From JARYLZ01 sp964388275 (GTDB lineage: Bacteria > Bacteroidota > Ignavibacteria > SZUA-365), in the NCBI GenBank assembly GCA_964388275.1, contig CAYLZD010000001.1, forward strand, positions 62,001 through 126,000: DNA of 64,000 nt, in the 5' to 3' direction. The position numbers and the translations under genes were made by a program. Below the pieces are notes generated by a model. That model did no database searches. It saw only the letters and a list, made by a program, of their open reading frames with translations, and was not told the DNA's origin. How positions within the stretch are numbered: the stretch's first letter is position 1; each line of letters opens with the position of its first letter. This document shows positions 52,101 to 59,968 of this stretch, in pieces.

Positions 52101-54244
52101 GCGAACTGGCCGTAAGATCCGGCAATCTCGTGGGCGCCGCCGCCTGCGACATCGACATTGCAGGCGCATTGATCGAAAAGCAGGACGCAGACAGCGCCAT
52201 TAAACTGCTAAAAGCGGCGCGACAGACACTCGATGAGAACCACGACCTCAATGTTTCGGCCATGCTGCTTTATCGCACGGGCATGCTTCATATGTCCCGC
52301 GGCCCTTATTATGATCCCGTCAAAGCTCTGGATTATTTCCGCAATCTCGGCGACGAAGCCGACGAACACGGTTTCCGTTCCTACAGCATACTTGCAAGAT
52401 CTTACGCGGGCATCTGTCTCGCTAACAACGGAAGACCGAACGAAGGTCTGGACATGTCGGCGTCGGCAGTTGATATGCTGGACTCCGGCGGCCCCATATA
52501 CGGCGGCTGTCAGGACGTTCTATTGAATCACGCGCTCGTTCTGCGGGCGGTTCGAGACAACGCAGCTTCATTGAGCTACATAGACCGCGCTCACGAAGAG
52601 CTGATGAACGCGGCGGCGTCGATCACCGACGTCCATCTTTACCGCAGCTTTCTGGAGCAGGTCCGCTCCAATGCGGAAATAATCCGGGAGCATACGCTGG
52701 CCCACCGAAGCGACTCGAAAAGCGCGATTGCGGCGGTGAGGGAACAGAACCTGCGTACGCTTTACGAGGTCGCGCGCAAAATCAACTCCATGCTGCAACT
52801 GCCCCCGCTGTTGGACGCCATCATGGACGGCGCTCTCGAAGCCATGAACGGCGAGAGAGGCCTGATATTCCTGCTTGAAAACGACCAGCTGGTACTGAAA
52901 GTATCGCGGAATGTCGAGAAGGAGACGATACGGGACGCCACAGAGATAAGCCTGAGCATACTGCGTGACGTGATTTCGGGAGGAAAGCCTATCATTGTCG
53001 CGGACGCAACACAAGACGCGGAATTCAAGAACCGCGAATCAGTGAGGAATTTCCGCATACACTCCTTGATCTGCGTGCCGATGCGCGCAAAGGATCGCCT
53101 TATCGGGACCGTATATGTAGACAGCCGAGCGGATGCGCTGCAGGCGATGTCGTTTTCGGACATCGACGCCGAGTTTCTCGAGGCTTTTGCCAATCTGGCT
53201 GCGATAGCGATCGAAAACGCGCGAATGCATTCGCACCTTCAAGAGGAGAACATACAGCTTCGCCGGACGGTGACCAGTCGTTTCGGTTTTGAGAACATCA
53301 TCGGAGAGAGCGCGCCCATGCAGCGGCTGTTCGCCGAGACACAAGCGGCAATCAACAGCGAGGGCGCCGTTCTGATCAGCGGTGAAAGCGGCACCGGCAA
53401 GGAACTTGTCGCAAAGGCGATTCACTTCAACGGCGCCAGAAAATCGCATCGTTTCGTTGCCGTGGACTGCGGCGCCCTTCCGGACACTCTTCTCGAAAGC
53501 GAGCTTTTCGGCTACAAGCGAGGAGCGTTCACCGGCGCCTACACGGACAAGCCGGGACTCTTCGAGGAAGCGCACAACGGAACGCTTTTTCTGGACGAAA
53601 TCTCTAATACTTCGCTTGCCTTTCAGGCGAAGCTGCTGCGTGTGCTTCAGGACGGTGAATACAGGCGCGTCGGCGACACGGCGATACGCACAGTGAATGT
53701 GCGGATCATATGCGCAACGAACCGGAACCTCGCGACGGAAATAGATCAAGGCCGTTTCAGACAGGATCTATTCTACCGCTTGAACGTTATACCCATAGTC
53801 GTGCCACCTCTGCGCGACCGGCTCGGGGATCTTCCAATGCTCATTCAGCATTTCATCGATCTCTACAAATCGAAAAACCCGAGTCCGGTGACGGCAGTGA
53901 CAAGCGAATGCATCGATGTCTTGCGCCGGATGCCCTGGAAAGGGAACGTGCGCGAACTCGAAAACCTCATCACCCGCATGATGACTCAATCCGGCAACAA
54001 CACCCTCTCGACCCGTGAACTGCCGCCCGAATACCAGTCGGCCGATACCCAGTCGCACACAGCCGACGACCTCCAGATCAGTTTTTCCGGCCCCAGACGG
54101 CTGATGACTCTGCAGCAAGCCGAACGGGAGCACATACAGTTCGTGATACAGCATACGAAGGGAAATAAAACCGAAGCAGCAAAATTGCTTGGCCTGAAAA
54201 GGACTACACTCATAGAGAAGATGAAGAAACTCGGGATCATGTAA
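49148..54244 (+). CDS. Ser/Thr kinase-ATPase-TPR-GAF-sigma54 activator fusion
   Basis: This 1698-residue cytoplasmic regulator contains, in order: (1) a Ser/Thr kinase (about 17-275) with glycine loop AGSGGTADV, Lys46, non-RD catalytic loop HGDLKPEN (137-144), DFG at 160-162 and APE at 182-184, all intact; (2) an AAA/STAND-like ATPase with Walker A GPRGAGKT (320-327); (3) a long TPR region (about 680-1190); (4) a GAF domain (about 1201-1360); (5) a complete sigma54-interacting AAA+ domain with Walker A GESGTGKE (K1418), GAFTGA (1459-1464) and Walker B LFLDE (D1483, E1484); (6) a Fis-type helix-turn-helix (about 1655-1698). It should sense a signal by GAF/TPR and open sigma54 promoters. Its start overlaps gpsA by seven bases. 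Confidence 0.93.
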   Translation: MVSNEAERGGFPTVPGYDLLASAGSGGTADVFKARRISDGAEVAVKVLRMDRDDAEPIRNEFAVLSALSHPNIIEALDFGFLADGRPYAVFPWMEAAHPDASCFRDSAGWFTAGLFASAARQIATALGAAHSRNIVHGDLKPENIFIRFEDGNPVVLLADFGFSRVASDQTVSLSGTAEYIAPELLRGAPPDQGSDLYALGCILHEFLTGSPPFTGANPREVFEKHLSGSPPEIPASDGIPDEFILWTRTLLEKDPALRYRTAAQLKDDIDLFLGESGITSDSEPPPFAFPEIQRQVERAKLLEIWSASGGSAISAVIDGPRGAGKTSMLRNLRARMLLDGASVETAVPRNGDPPFRPVLDVLRRIRHDALEGEQRERAAAIAAVFGDAFQGARLPEPPPLPADAEKLRLFHAASSLLTEASGLNALMIDDADHADSFTREFIPFLLAHMSANSGTGFFLLLTAEEADPEWDKHTAARVTLPAFSREAVDTALSKLLKIRIPQSFLSVAMRLSEGLPGRIVEFLEFCRGDGILARSGGAWMIHERENLAAAFPASAEDAFKRKLDRLRAGDRELLTAAALTPVPVPVRTLQHVLRLPPLDFAEALSRLREGGFIELDSDVISPLHPILSRLLTTDENRSVTYHDRYLEWHSARREDERDIFATAHHAAASSSREASPPLLYDAAVRSRRLFDYRTAGRLLEKALEIVRDPGKSDERFELLSAMCEISNLLGNRNEEEEHLEEMLVLAARSGSPEKLSAVYRRQTEYHLAVGEFERARKSAEKALAHCEQAGDKACIAWCHRKIGFADYRTKPNASVIGHYEKAIDAYRTGMDLSAEADTLVDIGLVYYSILDDPERSIEHFDRARSLFESTGDKRGLIRADGNAGAQLYALGEYESALECHKRAHSIARETGDRRFLATSLGSMGQCELALARYSDAWSHMQEELRIAREIRDTWLQELCLENLGELYLVLGAYDRSIESYGQARELAVRSGNLVGAAACDIDIAGALIEKQDADSAIKLLKAARQTLDENHDLNVSAMLLYRTGMLHMSRGPYYDPVKALDYFRNLGDEADEHGFRSYSILARSYAGICLANNGRPNEGLDMSASAVDMLDSGGPIYGGCQDVLLNHALVLRAVRDNAASLSYIDRAHEELMNAAASITDVHLYRSFLEQVRSNAEIIREHTLAHRSDSKSAIAAVREQNLRTLYEVARKINSMLQLPPLLDAIMDGALEAMNGERGLIFLLENDQLVLKVSRNVEKETIRDATEISLSILRDVISGGKPIIVADATQDAEFKNRESVRNFRIHSLICVPMRAKDRLIGTVYVDSRADALQAMSFSDIDAEFLEAFANLAAIAIENARMHSHLQEENIQLRRTVTSRFGFENIIGESAPMQRLFAETQAAINSEGAVLISGESGTGKELVAKAIHFNGARKSHRFVAVDCGALPDTLLESELFGYKRGAFTGAYTDKPGLFEEAHNGTLFLDEISNTSLAFQAKLLRVLQDGEYRRVGDTAIRTVNVRIICATNRNLATEIDQGRFRQDLFYRLNVIPIVVPPLRDRLGDLPMLIQHFIDLYKSKNPSPVTAVTSECIDVLRRMPWKGNVRELENLITRMMTQSGNNTLSTRELPPEYQSADTQSHTADDLQISFSGPRRLMTLQQAEREHIQFVIQHTKGNKTEAAKLLGLKRTTLIEKMKKLGIM

Positions 54245-54301
54245 ACGTCAGAATACCGACATCCGCCTGGATTTGGACGTCAGCAAACCGTCATACCGAC
54301 A
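54245..54301. repeat. Two-part direct repeats after the sigma54 activator gene
   Basis: ACGTCAG occurs at 54245-54251 and 54277-54283, and ATACCGACA at 54253-54261 and 54293-54301. The paired arrangement, right after the activator gene and 64-120 bases before a predicted sigma54 start, would suit an upstream activator-binding site. Chance repetition cannot be excluded. Confidence 0.35.
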
Positions 54302-54337
54302 GAAAACGCAATTGTACAGTCAAAACCCACTCGTCTT

Positions 54338-54355
54338 CCGGCATGAAATGTGCAT
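54338..54355 (+). promoter_or_regulatory. Candidate sigma54 (-24/-12) promoter for the T9SS-secreted protein gene
   Basis: GG at 54340-54341 and GC at 54352-54353 are exactly ten bases apart, within CGGCAT-N5-GTGCA against the consensus TGGCAC-N5-TTGCA. The predicted start near 54365 gives a leader of about 100 bases to the TTG at 54468. A single GG-N10-GC match is common by chance; context raises it. Confidence 0.25.
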
Positions 54356-54467
54356 GCATCATATTTGATACCCGCAGCGACAAGAGGAAAAAATTCCTTA
54401 ATAAACTTGTTGCATTGAGTGTTGTAAAACCGTAATTTGAAACATACTTGGCTACGGAAACCGTAAC

Positions 54468-56702
54468 TTGTCACGAATCGCCTACATAGCAGTTTGTCTT
54501 TCGTTGTTTCTCGTCACGCGCAGCGAAGCTCAAATCACCATGGACAGCCTCTCGTACGAGATCAGCATCTATGGTGACGTGATCTTGAGCTGGACACCTC
54601 CGCAAGGCGTGAATGTATCGCAGACCAATGTTTATCGGGGTACCAGTCCGGTCAATCTGAAGCTGATAGCCGAGTTGTATGACCACAGTGTACGCCGCTA
54701 CACGGATCATCATTCGAACGTCATTCCTGGCAACACATACATTTACTGGATCGAAGCGATAGATTCGCAGGGAAACACCGGCGACATCTGGACAAGAGTG
54801 CTCGTTACACCGCCTCCGGACGGACTGCACTTCACCTCATCTCCGCTTACCACGGCCTTCGTGGGTCAGGATTATTGGTACTCGCCGTTGACCGTCGACT
54901 CGGAAAAGCCTGAAGATGTGGAGTACACTTTCGGAGGGCCCCATCCCGACGGCATGGAACTCAGTTCCATAGCCGGCGGCATTTACACATACATTTACTG
55001 GCGCCCGGTACAACCCGGTCAGTTTCGCATTACCCTGGTGGCCACGCACAAAAAAACGCGCGCCCTCGCAGTGCAGGAATTCTCAGTCAATGTCGCCAGT
55101 CAACCAGGAGCTGTGCAAGGGCTGGTCACGTCAGTCGACGAAACTCCTCTCGCCAACACCGTAATCAAGATTTTCCAGATTCAGAATCGGATGGCCTATG
55201 AAACGGAAACGGATGTCAACGGCCGTTTCTTCATTCCAAATGTCCAATCCGGGGAAATTTTCGCTTACGCCAAACCCAATTCAGACCACTATCTACACCA
55301 GTGGTATCCGTTAGGACGGTACATGGCGGACGTGCCGAAACGCACGCTTCGCCCCGGTGACACTCTGGATTTCAGGTTCACGCTGCTGACAAGCCCGAAC
55401 AATCCGACCTGGATATCCGGAACAGTGAGAGACGCGACAACCGGACTCCCTGTCGCCGGCACAGCGGTATCATTCGTGCGCAAGGAGAATTTCATACACA
55501 TCGGCGACACTTCCCTGCTCGGCAACCCCATGTTTCTGGAAAATTTCCGGGTAGATACGACAGCTGTCACGGATGCGAACGGCAATTTCCAGGCCCGGCT
55601 GCTCGTCGAGAAGGATTACTACGGGTTCGCCTCGAAAAGCGGCTACGCGATCAGCATGTCGCCGGACTGGGGCAGCGGACCCGTGACCAACGCCCTTCTG
55701 GCGAGAGCGTTCAAAGTCAGAGACGGACTGACGGATCTCGACTTTACGATTCTGCAGAACAACATTACGACGCCGAACCGGATAATCGGGCGTGTTGCAA
55801 GCGCGGAGAACAACGTCGACAAACAGGCGGTGATCGTCCTTATCGATCCGGACCTGCAGAGAGGCGCGGGCGGCGGTCACACATACAGAAGATACACCAC
55901 AACGCTGACCGACAACACCGGACGCTATTCTTTCACCGATCTCGGTTATTCATCGACCTACAGCGTTCTCGCGATTCCTCTGGAGAAGGAAATGGTTCCG
56001 AAGTACTTCTCGTCGACTGGAGGCACGACGGCCGCCGCCGGCAGCGACGCCATCGCCGCTCTTGGAACCGTGCAGAACATAAACTTCACGCTCGAGACGA
56101 TCGCAACGGGAGGCGTAGGCACTATCTACGGGCGCGTACAGGTGATCCTGCCCGATAATTCGATTGCTCCTGTCCCGGGCACGCTCCTTTTCGCTGAGGA
56201 TGCCGATTCCAAAACACCGGTAGGTTACGCAATTTCCGACTCTTCGGGGTGGTATTCGATTACGAGTCTGCCCAGCGGTTATTACATCGTCAGGTCGGAA
56301 AATATGCTGCTTGGAGGCAAGGCCGGCCCTGTCACGCCGCTCGATTACACGACCTACAACATTTTCACATCCTCGCGACTCGTAAATATCACCTATGACC
56401 AGCGGTTGACAGAGACCGGAGAGCCGCCAGCGGCGCCGGACGGCGTGGAGTTGTACCAGAATTATCCCAATCCGTTCAATCCGGCTACTTCAATCCGCTT
56501 CTATTTGCCTGTCAGCAGCAGCGCGACTCTGCGGATTCTGAACGCCTTGGGTCGGGAAATCTCCGTTCCAGCGAACGGTTTCTTCGGAGCAGGCATGCAC
56601 ACGATCGAGTTCGACGCCGAGAAGATGCCGAGCGGTCTCTACTATTACACACTGCAGACTTCAGGCAGGATGCTGACCCGAACGATGACAGTGCTGAAGT
56701 AG
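54468..56702 (+). CDS. Secreted multi-domain protein with type IX secretion C-terminal signal
   Basis: This 744-residue extracellular or surface protein starts at TTG 54468; no ATG or GTG lies between the in-frame stop at 54438 and this codon. A signal peptide (1 to about 21) is followed by a fibronectin III-like domain (about 28-118), an Ig-like domain (about 120-210), and several carboxypeptidase-regulatory-like beta-sandwiches (GAVQGLVTSVDETPLANTVIK, TWISGTVRDATTGLPVAGTAV, GTIYGRVQVI). Residues 665-744 form the T9SS type A sorting domain starting NYPNPFNPATSIRFYLP and ending in a conserved strand-rich tail. It may be attached to the surface or released. Confidence 0.9.
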   Translation: MSRIAYIAVCLSLFLVTRSEAQITMDSLSYEISIYGDVILSWTPPQGVNVSQTNVYRGTSPVNLKLIAELYDHSVRRYTDHHSNVIPGNTYIYWIEAIDSQGNTGDIWTRVLVTPPPDGLHFTSSPLTTAFVGQDYWYSPLTVDSEKPEDVEYTFGGPHPDGMELSSIAGGIYTYIYWRPVQPGQFRITLVATHKKTRALAVQEFSVNVASQPGAVQGLVTSVDETPLANTVIKIFQIQNRMAYETETDVNGRFFIPNVQSGEIFAYAKPNSDHYLHQWYPLGRYMADVPKRTLRPGDTLDFRFTLLTSPNNPTWISGTVRDATTGLPVAGTAVSFVRKENFIHIGDTSLLGNPMFLENFRVDTTAVTDANGNFQARLLVEKDYYGFASKSGYAISMSPDWGSGPVTNALLARAFKVRDGLTDLDFTILQNNITTPNRIIGRVASAENNVDKQAVIVLIDPDLQRGAGGGHTYRRYTTTLTDNTGRYSFTDLGYSSTYSVLAIPLEKEMVPKYFSSTGGTTAAAGSDAIAALGTVQNINFTLETIATGGVGTIYGRVQVILPDNSIAPVPGTLLFAEDADSKTPVGYAISDSSGWYSITSLPSGYYIVRSENMLLGGKAGPVTPLDYTTYNIFTSSRLVNITYDQRLTETGEPPAAPDGVELYQNYPNPFNPATSIRFYLPVSSSATLRILNALGREISVPANGFFGAGMHTIEFDAEKMPSGLYYYTLQTSGRMLTRTMTVLK

Positions 56703-56730
56703 TTAATCCGCAAAACAGACAACGACAGCA

Positions 56731-56758
56731 AGCGGCCGGGATCATCCACACGGCCGTT
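56731..56758 (+). terminator. Possible hairpin after the T9SS protein gene
   Basis: Eight-base stem (56731-56738 with 56751-56758, one G-T pair) and a 12-base loop, 29 bases after the stop codon. The downstream sequence CTAATT is not a strong U-tract. The remaining bases up to 56862 show nothing else that I can support. Confidence 0.3.
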
Positions 56759-56862
56759 CTAATTCATCGAGTATTGCTGTCGCCTATCGCGTCGACGCCG
56801 GGACCGCGACGCCGCAACGTGATGCAAGCCCGGCCCGTTTCCAACTCAAGCCGGAACTAATA

Positions 56863-57528
56863 TCAGGGGTTCTTCCTGCGTCTGGCCAGCAGAAACAGGC
56901 CAAGCAGCAGCGCCGCTCCACCCGCTGCGACGCCCAGCAGAACTGCGTTCAACGACGATCCGGCGGACACCGTGGCTGTAAGAGTAACGTCCTTTGACAG
57001 TTCCGGAAGTTTGTATACCCATTCCAGTGTGCGGCCTTCCGTCTTATCGGCGTTGCTCGAGAGCACATCACCAGGGAAAGTATAGCTGTATCTGAACGTG
57101 TATTCGTTCATTCCCATGCCGTCCGCGTTGCTGCTTCCCTTGATGCTCTGCTTAAAAAGGAAGTTTTCGCCTTCCTTGACAAAAGATATGGCGGTGTTTT
57201 TGAAGGCCGGCGTTTCCGAAAGTTTGTTGATGTCCTTGAAACTCAATTCCACCCGCACGTGCCTCGTGGAATCGGTCGGATTGGTTTCCACTTTCACCTC
57301 CTCGACCGTGATTCCGCTCCCCTTGTACCGATCCTTGATCTCGGTTTCTTGGAACGAGAAGTTGTCATTCGACATCCACTGCACGTTGTCCTCGCTTGTC
57401 CAGTAATGAATCTCCATGCTTCCGGAAGAGTCGGAATCGAGTTTGACAACCTGTTCATAGTTGAGACAACCGGCAATAAGGAGAACGGGCAGCATGATCA
57501 CAAGAGAGAGGCGCGCTGATTTTTTCAT
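56863..57528 (-). CDS. LppM-like lipoprotein with C-terminal membrane helix
   Basis: This 221-residue envelope protein has a lipoprotein signal MKKSARLSLVIMLPVLLIAGC (lipobox LIAGC, Cys21) and a C-terminal hydrophobic helix (about 191-214, NAVLLGVAAGGAALLLGLFLLA) followed by RRRKNP. The middle (YEQVVKLDSDSSGSMEIHYW..., key: V-x-L-x2-DGSG-type start) resembles the LppM/DUF3153 family. Having both a lipid anchor and a membrane helix suggests it stays in the inner membrane. The frame extends 24 codons upstream, but the ATG at 57528 gives the proper signal. The function is unknown. Confidence 0.75.
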   Translation of the reverse strand: MKKSARLSLVIMLPVLLIAGCLNYEQVVKLDSDSSGSMEIHYWTSEDNVQWMSNDNFSFQETEIKDRYKGSGITVEEVKVETNPTDSTRHVRVELSFKDINKLSETPAFKNTAISFVKEGENFLFKQSIKGSSNADGMGMNEYTFRYSYTFPGDVLSSNADKTEGRTLEWVYKLPELSKDVTLTATVSAGSSLNAVLLGVAAGGAALLLGLFLLARRRKNP

Positions 57529-57673
57529 TTTCACTTCGTCGAGTTGTCCGATACGATTTTTATGCGCTTGAAATGTGGAGATAAAAACAATGCGATGCAA
57601 CGCGGCTGCCGTCCGATGTTCCGGACTGTCCCGGTATCGTCGGATAGGACGAGGATCATGGTGACCGGAATAA

Positions 57674-58348
57674 TTATGGAAGATCCGGTTTCTTCTCTTT
57701 TTTTGCGAGTATGATATCGATGAGCCCGTAGTCCTTCGCTTCCATGGGACTCATGAATTTGTCCCTGTCCGAATCCGCGGATATCTGATCGATTGTTTTG
57801 CCGGTATGTTCGGCGAGGAGCTCATACAGAGTGTCCCTCATCCGGAGGATCTCCTTTGTGTAAATCTCGATCTCCGCCGCCTGGCCCTGCGTTCCCCCGG
57901 TCGGCTGATGTATCATGATACGGGAATGCGGCAAGGCGATGCGCTTGTCCTTCGCCCCTCCGGCCAGGAGAATGGCAGCCATGCTGGCAGCCATGCCGAT
58001 GCAGATTGTGGAGACGTCCGACCTGATGTACTGCATGGTATCATAAATTGCCAACCCGGCCGTGACGCTCCCGCCCGGGCTGTTGATGTATAGAAAGATA
58101 TCCCTGGTCGGATCCTCCGACTCCAGAAACAGCAATTGCGCGACGACCAGACTCGCGATGTGTTCATCGATCGGTGTGCCGATGAAGACGATTCTTTCCC
58201 GCAAGAGGCGAGAGAAGATATCCCAGCTGCGTTCTCCCCTGCCCGTGGTTTCCACGACTATGGGAACGAGTTGTGATGACGGCAGGCCGGCCCAGTCGCC
58301 GCCAAGATTACGCGTGATGCCGTACAGATTGTTGGGCGTGAATGACAT
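57674..58348 (-). CDS. clpP: ATP-dependent Clp protease proteolytic subunit
   Basis: This serine peptidase core of ClpXP/ClpAP has 224 residues. The catalytic triad S122, H147 and D196 (GMAASMAA, RIMIHQP, DSDRDKFM) keeps the spacing of E. coli ClpP with a constant offset of 25, caused by a longer N-terminus. IFLYINSPGGSVTAGLAIYDTMQ is the family core. It lies six bases after tig, the tig-clpP order common in bacteria; clpX would be expected next but the downstream gene is an unrelated lipoprotein. Confidence 0.96.
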   Translation of the reverse strand: MSFTPNNLYGITRNLGGDWAGLPSSQLVPIVVETTGRGERSWDIFSRLLRERIVFIGTPIDEHIASLVVAQLLFLESEDPTRDIFLYINSPGGSVTAGLAIYDTMQYIRSDVSTICIGMAASMAAILLAGGAKDKRIALPHSRIMIHQPTGGTQGQAAEIEIYTKEILRMRDTLYELLAEHTGKTIDQISADSDRDKFMSPMEAKDYGLIDIILAKKEKKPDLP

Positions 58349-58354
58349 GATATG

Positions 58355-59773
58355 TTATGCCTTTGTTGAGTGATCGTTGTCGGATTCGAGGTCGTTTTCC
58401 AAATCCACGCCCGAATCGGATGCGCGCGGCTGCTCACCGCTGATGCCGTCCGTTTCATGGACGAGGTCGTCATGATGCGAGTGCAGCGGCGCCAAGGAGG
58501 TGCCGGCGATATCGTCATCTTCGACGTCACGGATCTCAGCGTTCTCCAGCAGGAAGTCCATGAGTTTTTCATGGCGCAATTCCGATGTGCGCTCTGGCGA
58601 ATTGCGCAGCAATTCGAGCAGGCGATCTTTTTCAAGCCCGATACGCTCGGCGTCTCTTGCGGCGATTTCGTCCAGTTCCGCATCCGTGACCGCTATTTTC
58701 TCCTTCTCCATGATGGCATCCCTGAGTAACATCCATTTGGCTATTTGCCTGGCCTCGTGTTCATGCGCAGTTCTGAATTCTTCCACATTGAATGAATCGG
58801 GGAGTTTCTTCTCCGGGTAGCGATTGCGCTGCTGTTCGACAAGATTGTCCTGAATTTCCCTGACAATGCCGGGCGGGATCTCCACCGGATTGGCGCGGAC
58901 TATCTGCTGGACGGCGTCGTCGCGTATCATGTTACTGTAACGATGTTCCCAGGTCCGCTGCAGGTATGCTTTTATGTCCGCCCTGAGTTCATCGAGAGTA
59001 GAGAAGCGCCCGGAGCTGATTTCGGACACGAAAGCGGCATCCGGTTCGGGAAGCTGGATCTGTTCTATTTTGTAGACTCTGATGCGGGTAGTCTCGGTTC
59101 CACTTCCCTGACTTCCGTCATAAGCGATTTCCACCTCCTTTTCTTCGCCTGCGCGCATGTTCAGGAGTTCGGCCTTCAGATCCCTGTTCAAGCCCTCGGC
59201 GCCCAAATCGACTCCCTGCTTGAGGAAGGATCTGCCTTCCTTCGGATTGCCTTGCTCGTCGAGTATGATGATATCGCAGGTGACCAGATAGCCGCTCTCA
59301 TCCGCTTTTTCAGCGGGCAAGAGAGCGCGTTTCGATTTGCGCAGGGCGAGAATTTCTTCATCGACCTCTTCGTCGGTCACTTGATGCGAAAATCGCTCGA
59401 GGCGCAAGCCCTTATAGCCCTCGACCACGACGTCGGGGAGGGTTTCATAACGCACTCGAAGCGTCAGCCGCTCGCCGCGCTTGAAGTCCATATCGTCGAG
59501 CACGGGCGCGCCGATAGGCCGAATATTGCGCTCTTCCAACGCCTTTTTGAACAGTTCATCGGCCAATTTTTCGATTACCTGGTATTCGATGGCTTCTCCG
59601 AAACGTTTTTTCACGATGGCGGGAGGAATTTTTCCCGGCCTGAAACCCGGCATGCTCAGCTTCTTTCCCTCATCGTGGTAAGCCTTGTCGAAATGCGGCT
59701 GCAATTCTTCCGCCGGCACATTTATCTCGATTTCATGCTCGACGTTGCTTTTTGAATTGATAAGGACTTCCAA
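58355..59773 (-). CDS. tig: Trigger factor (ribosome-associated chaperone, PPIase)
   Basis: This chaperone binds nascent chains at the ribosomal exit. It has 472 residues from a TTG start at 59773, preceded by AGGAGA. The ribosome-binding signature GFRPGKIP is at 43-50, exactly the E. coli position, which supports the start. The FKBP-like domain (about 155-240) and the C-terminal helical domain (to about 430) follow, with an extra acidic tail rich in Asp, Glu, Ser and His. The frame runs on upstream across the tRNA-Leu gene, which is not real. It is coupled to clpP (6-bp gap). Confidence 0.95.
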   Translation of the reverse strand: MEVLINSKSNVEHEIEINVPAEELQPHFDKAYHDEGKKLSMPGFRPGKIPPAIVKKRFGEAIEYQVIEKLADELFKKALEERNIRPIGAPVLDDMDFKRGERLTLRVRYETLPDVVVEGYKGLRLERFSHQVTDEEVDEEILALRKSKRALLPAEKADESGYLVTCDIIILDEQGNPKEGRSFLKQGVDLGAEGLNRDLKAELLNMRAGEEKEVEIAYDGSQGSGTETTRIRVYKIEQIQLPEPDAAFVSEISSGRFSTLDELRADIKAYLQRTWEHRYSNMIRDDAVQQIVRANPVEIPPGIVREIQDNLVEQQRNRYPEKKLPDSFNVEEFRTAHEHEARQIAKWMLLRDAIMEKEKIAVTDAELDEIAARDAERIGLEKDRLLELLRNSPERTSELRHEKLMDFLLENAEIRDVEDDDIAGTSLAPLHSHHDDLVHETDGISGEQPRASDSGVDLENDLESDNDHSTKA

Positions 59774-59795
59774 TTGATCTCCTGAGTGATTTAAG

Positions 59796-59877
59796 TGCGA
59801 ATGGGGGGAGTCGAACCCCCACGGGTCGCCCCACCGGATCCTAAGTCCGGCGCGTCTGCCGATTCCGCCACATTCGC
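59796..59877 (-). tRNA. tRNA-Leu (anticodon UAG)
   Basis: An 82-base class II tRNA on the minus strand. The acceptor GCGAATG pairs with CATTCGC, with discriminator A. The anticodon stem CCGGA/TCCGG encloses the loop CTTAGGA (anticodon UAG, reads CUN). A variable arm and the T-arm GGGGG-TTCGACT-CCCCC are present. CCA is not encoded. It stands 22 bases upstream of the tig start on the same strand, so the two are probably on one primary transcript. Confidence 0.95.
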
Positions 59878-59900
59878 AGAGGCAGAAAGGAACATCCAGT

Positions 59901-59929
59901 AAAATAGTGGTATATGAACCGATTTCCAA
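59901..59929 (-). promoter_or_regulatory. Promoter for tRNA-Leu (and tig-clpP)
   Basis: On the minus strand TTGGAA (59929-59924), 17 bp, TATTTT (59906-59901), about 17 bases upstream of the predicted 5' leader of the tRNA. Good spacing and position. Confidence 0.5.
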
Positions 59930-59968
59930 TAATTTGCCGGTCATGCATTATCTTTGAACCGATAGATC

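Noticed and set aside
59774..59944. N-terminal extension of trigger factor up to 59944
   Set aside because: It would translate straight through the tRNA-Leu gene; the TTG at 59773 with AGGAGA and the GFRxGKxP position fix the start.
59949..59956. TATCTTTG resembling the Bacteroidia -7 element upstream of the MOP transporter
   Set aside because: No TTTG at the required 19-21 bp distance, and other promoters in the window are sigma70-like.
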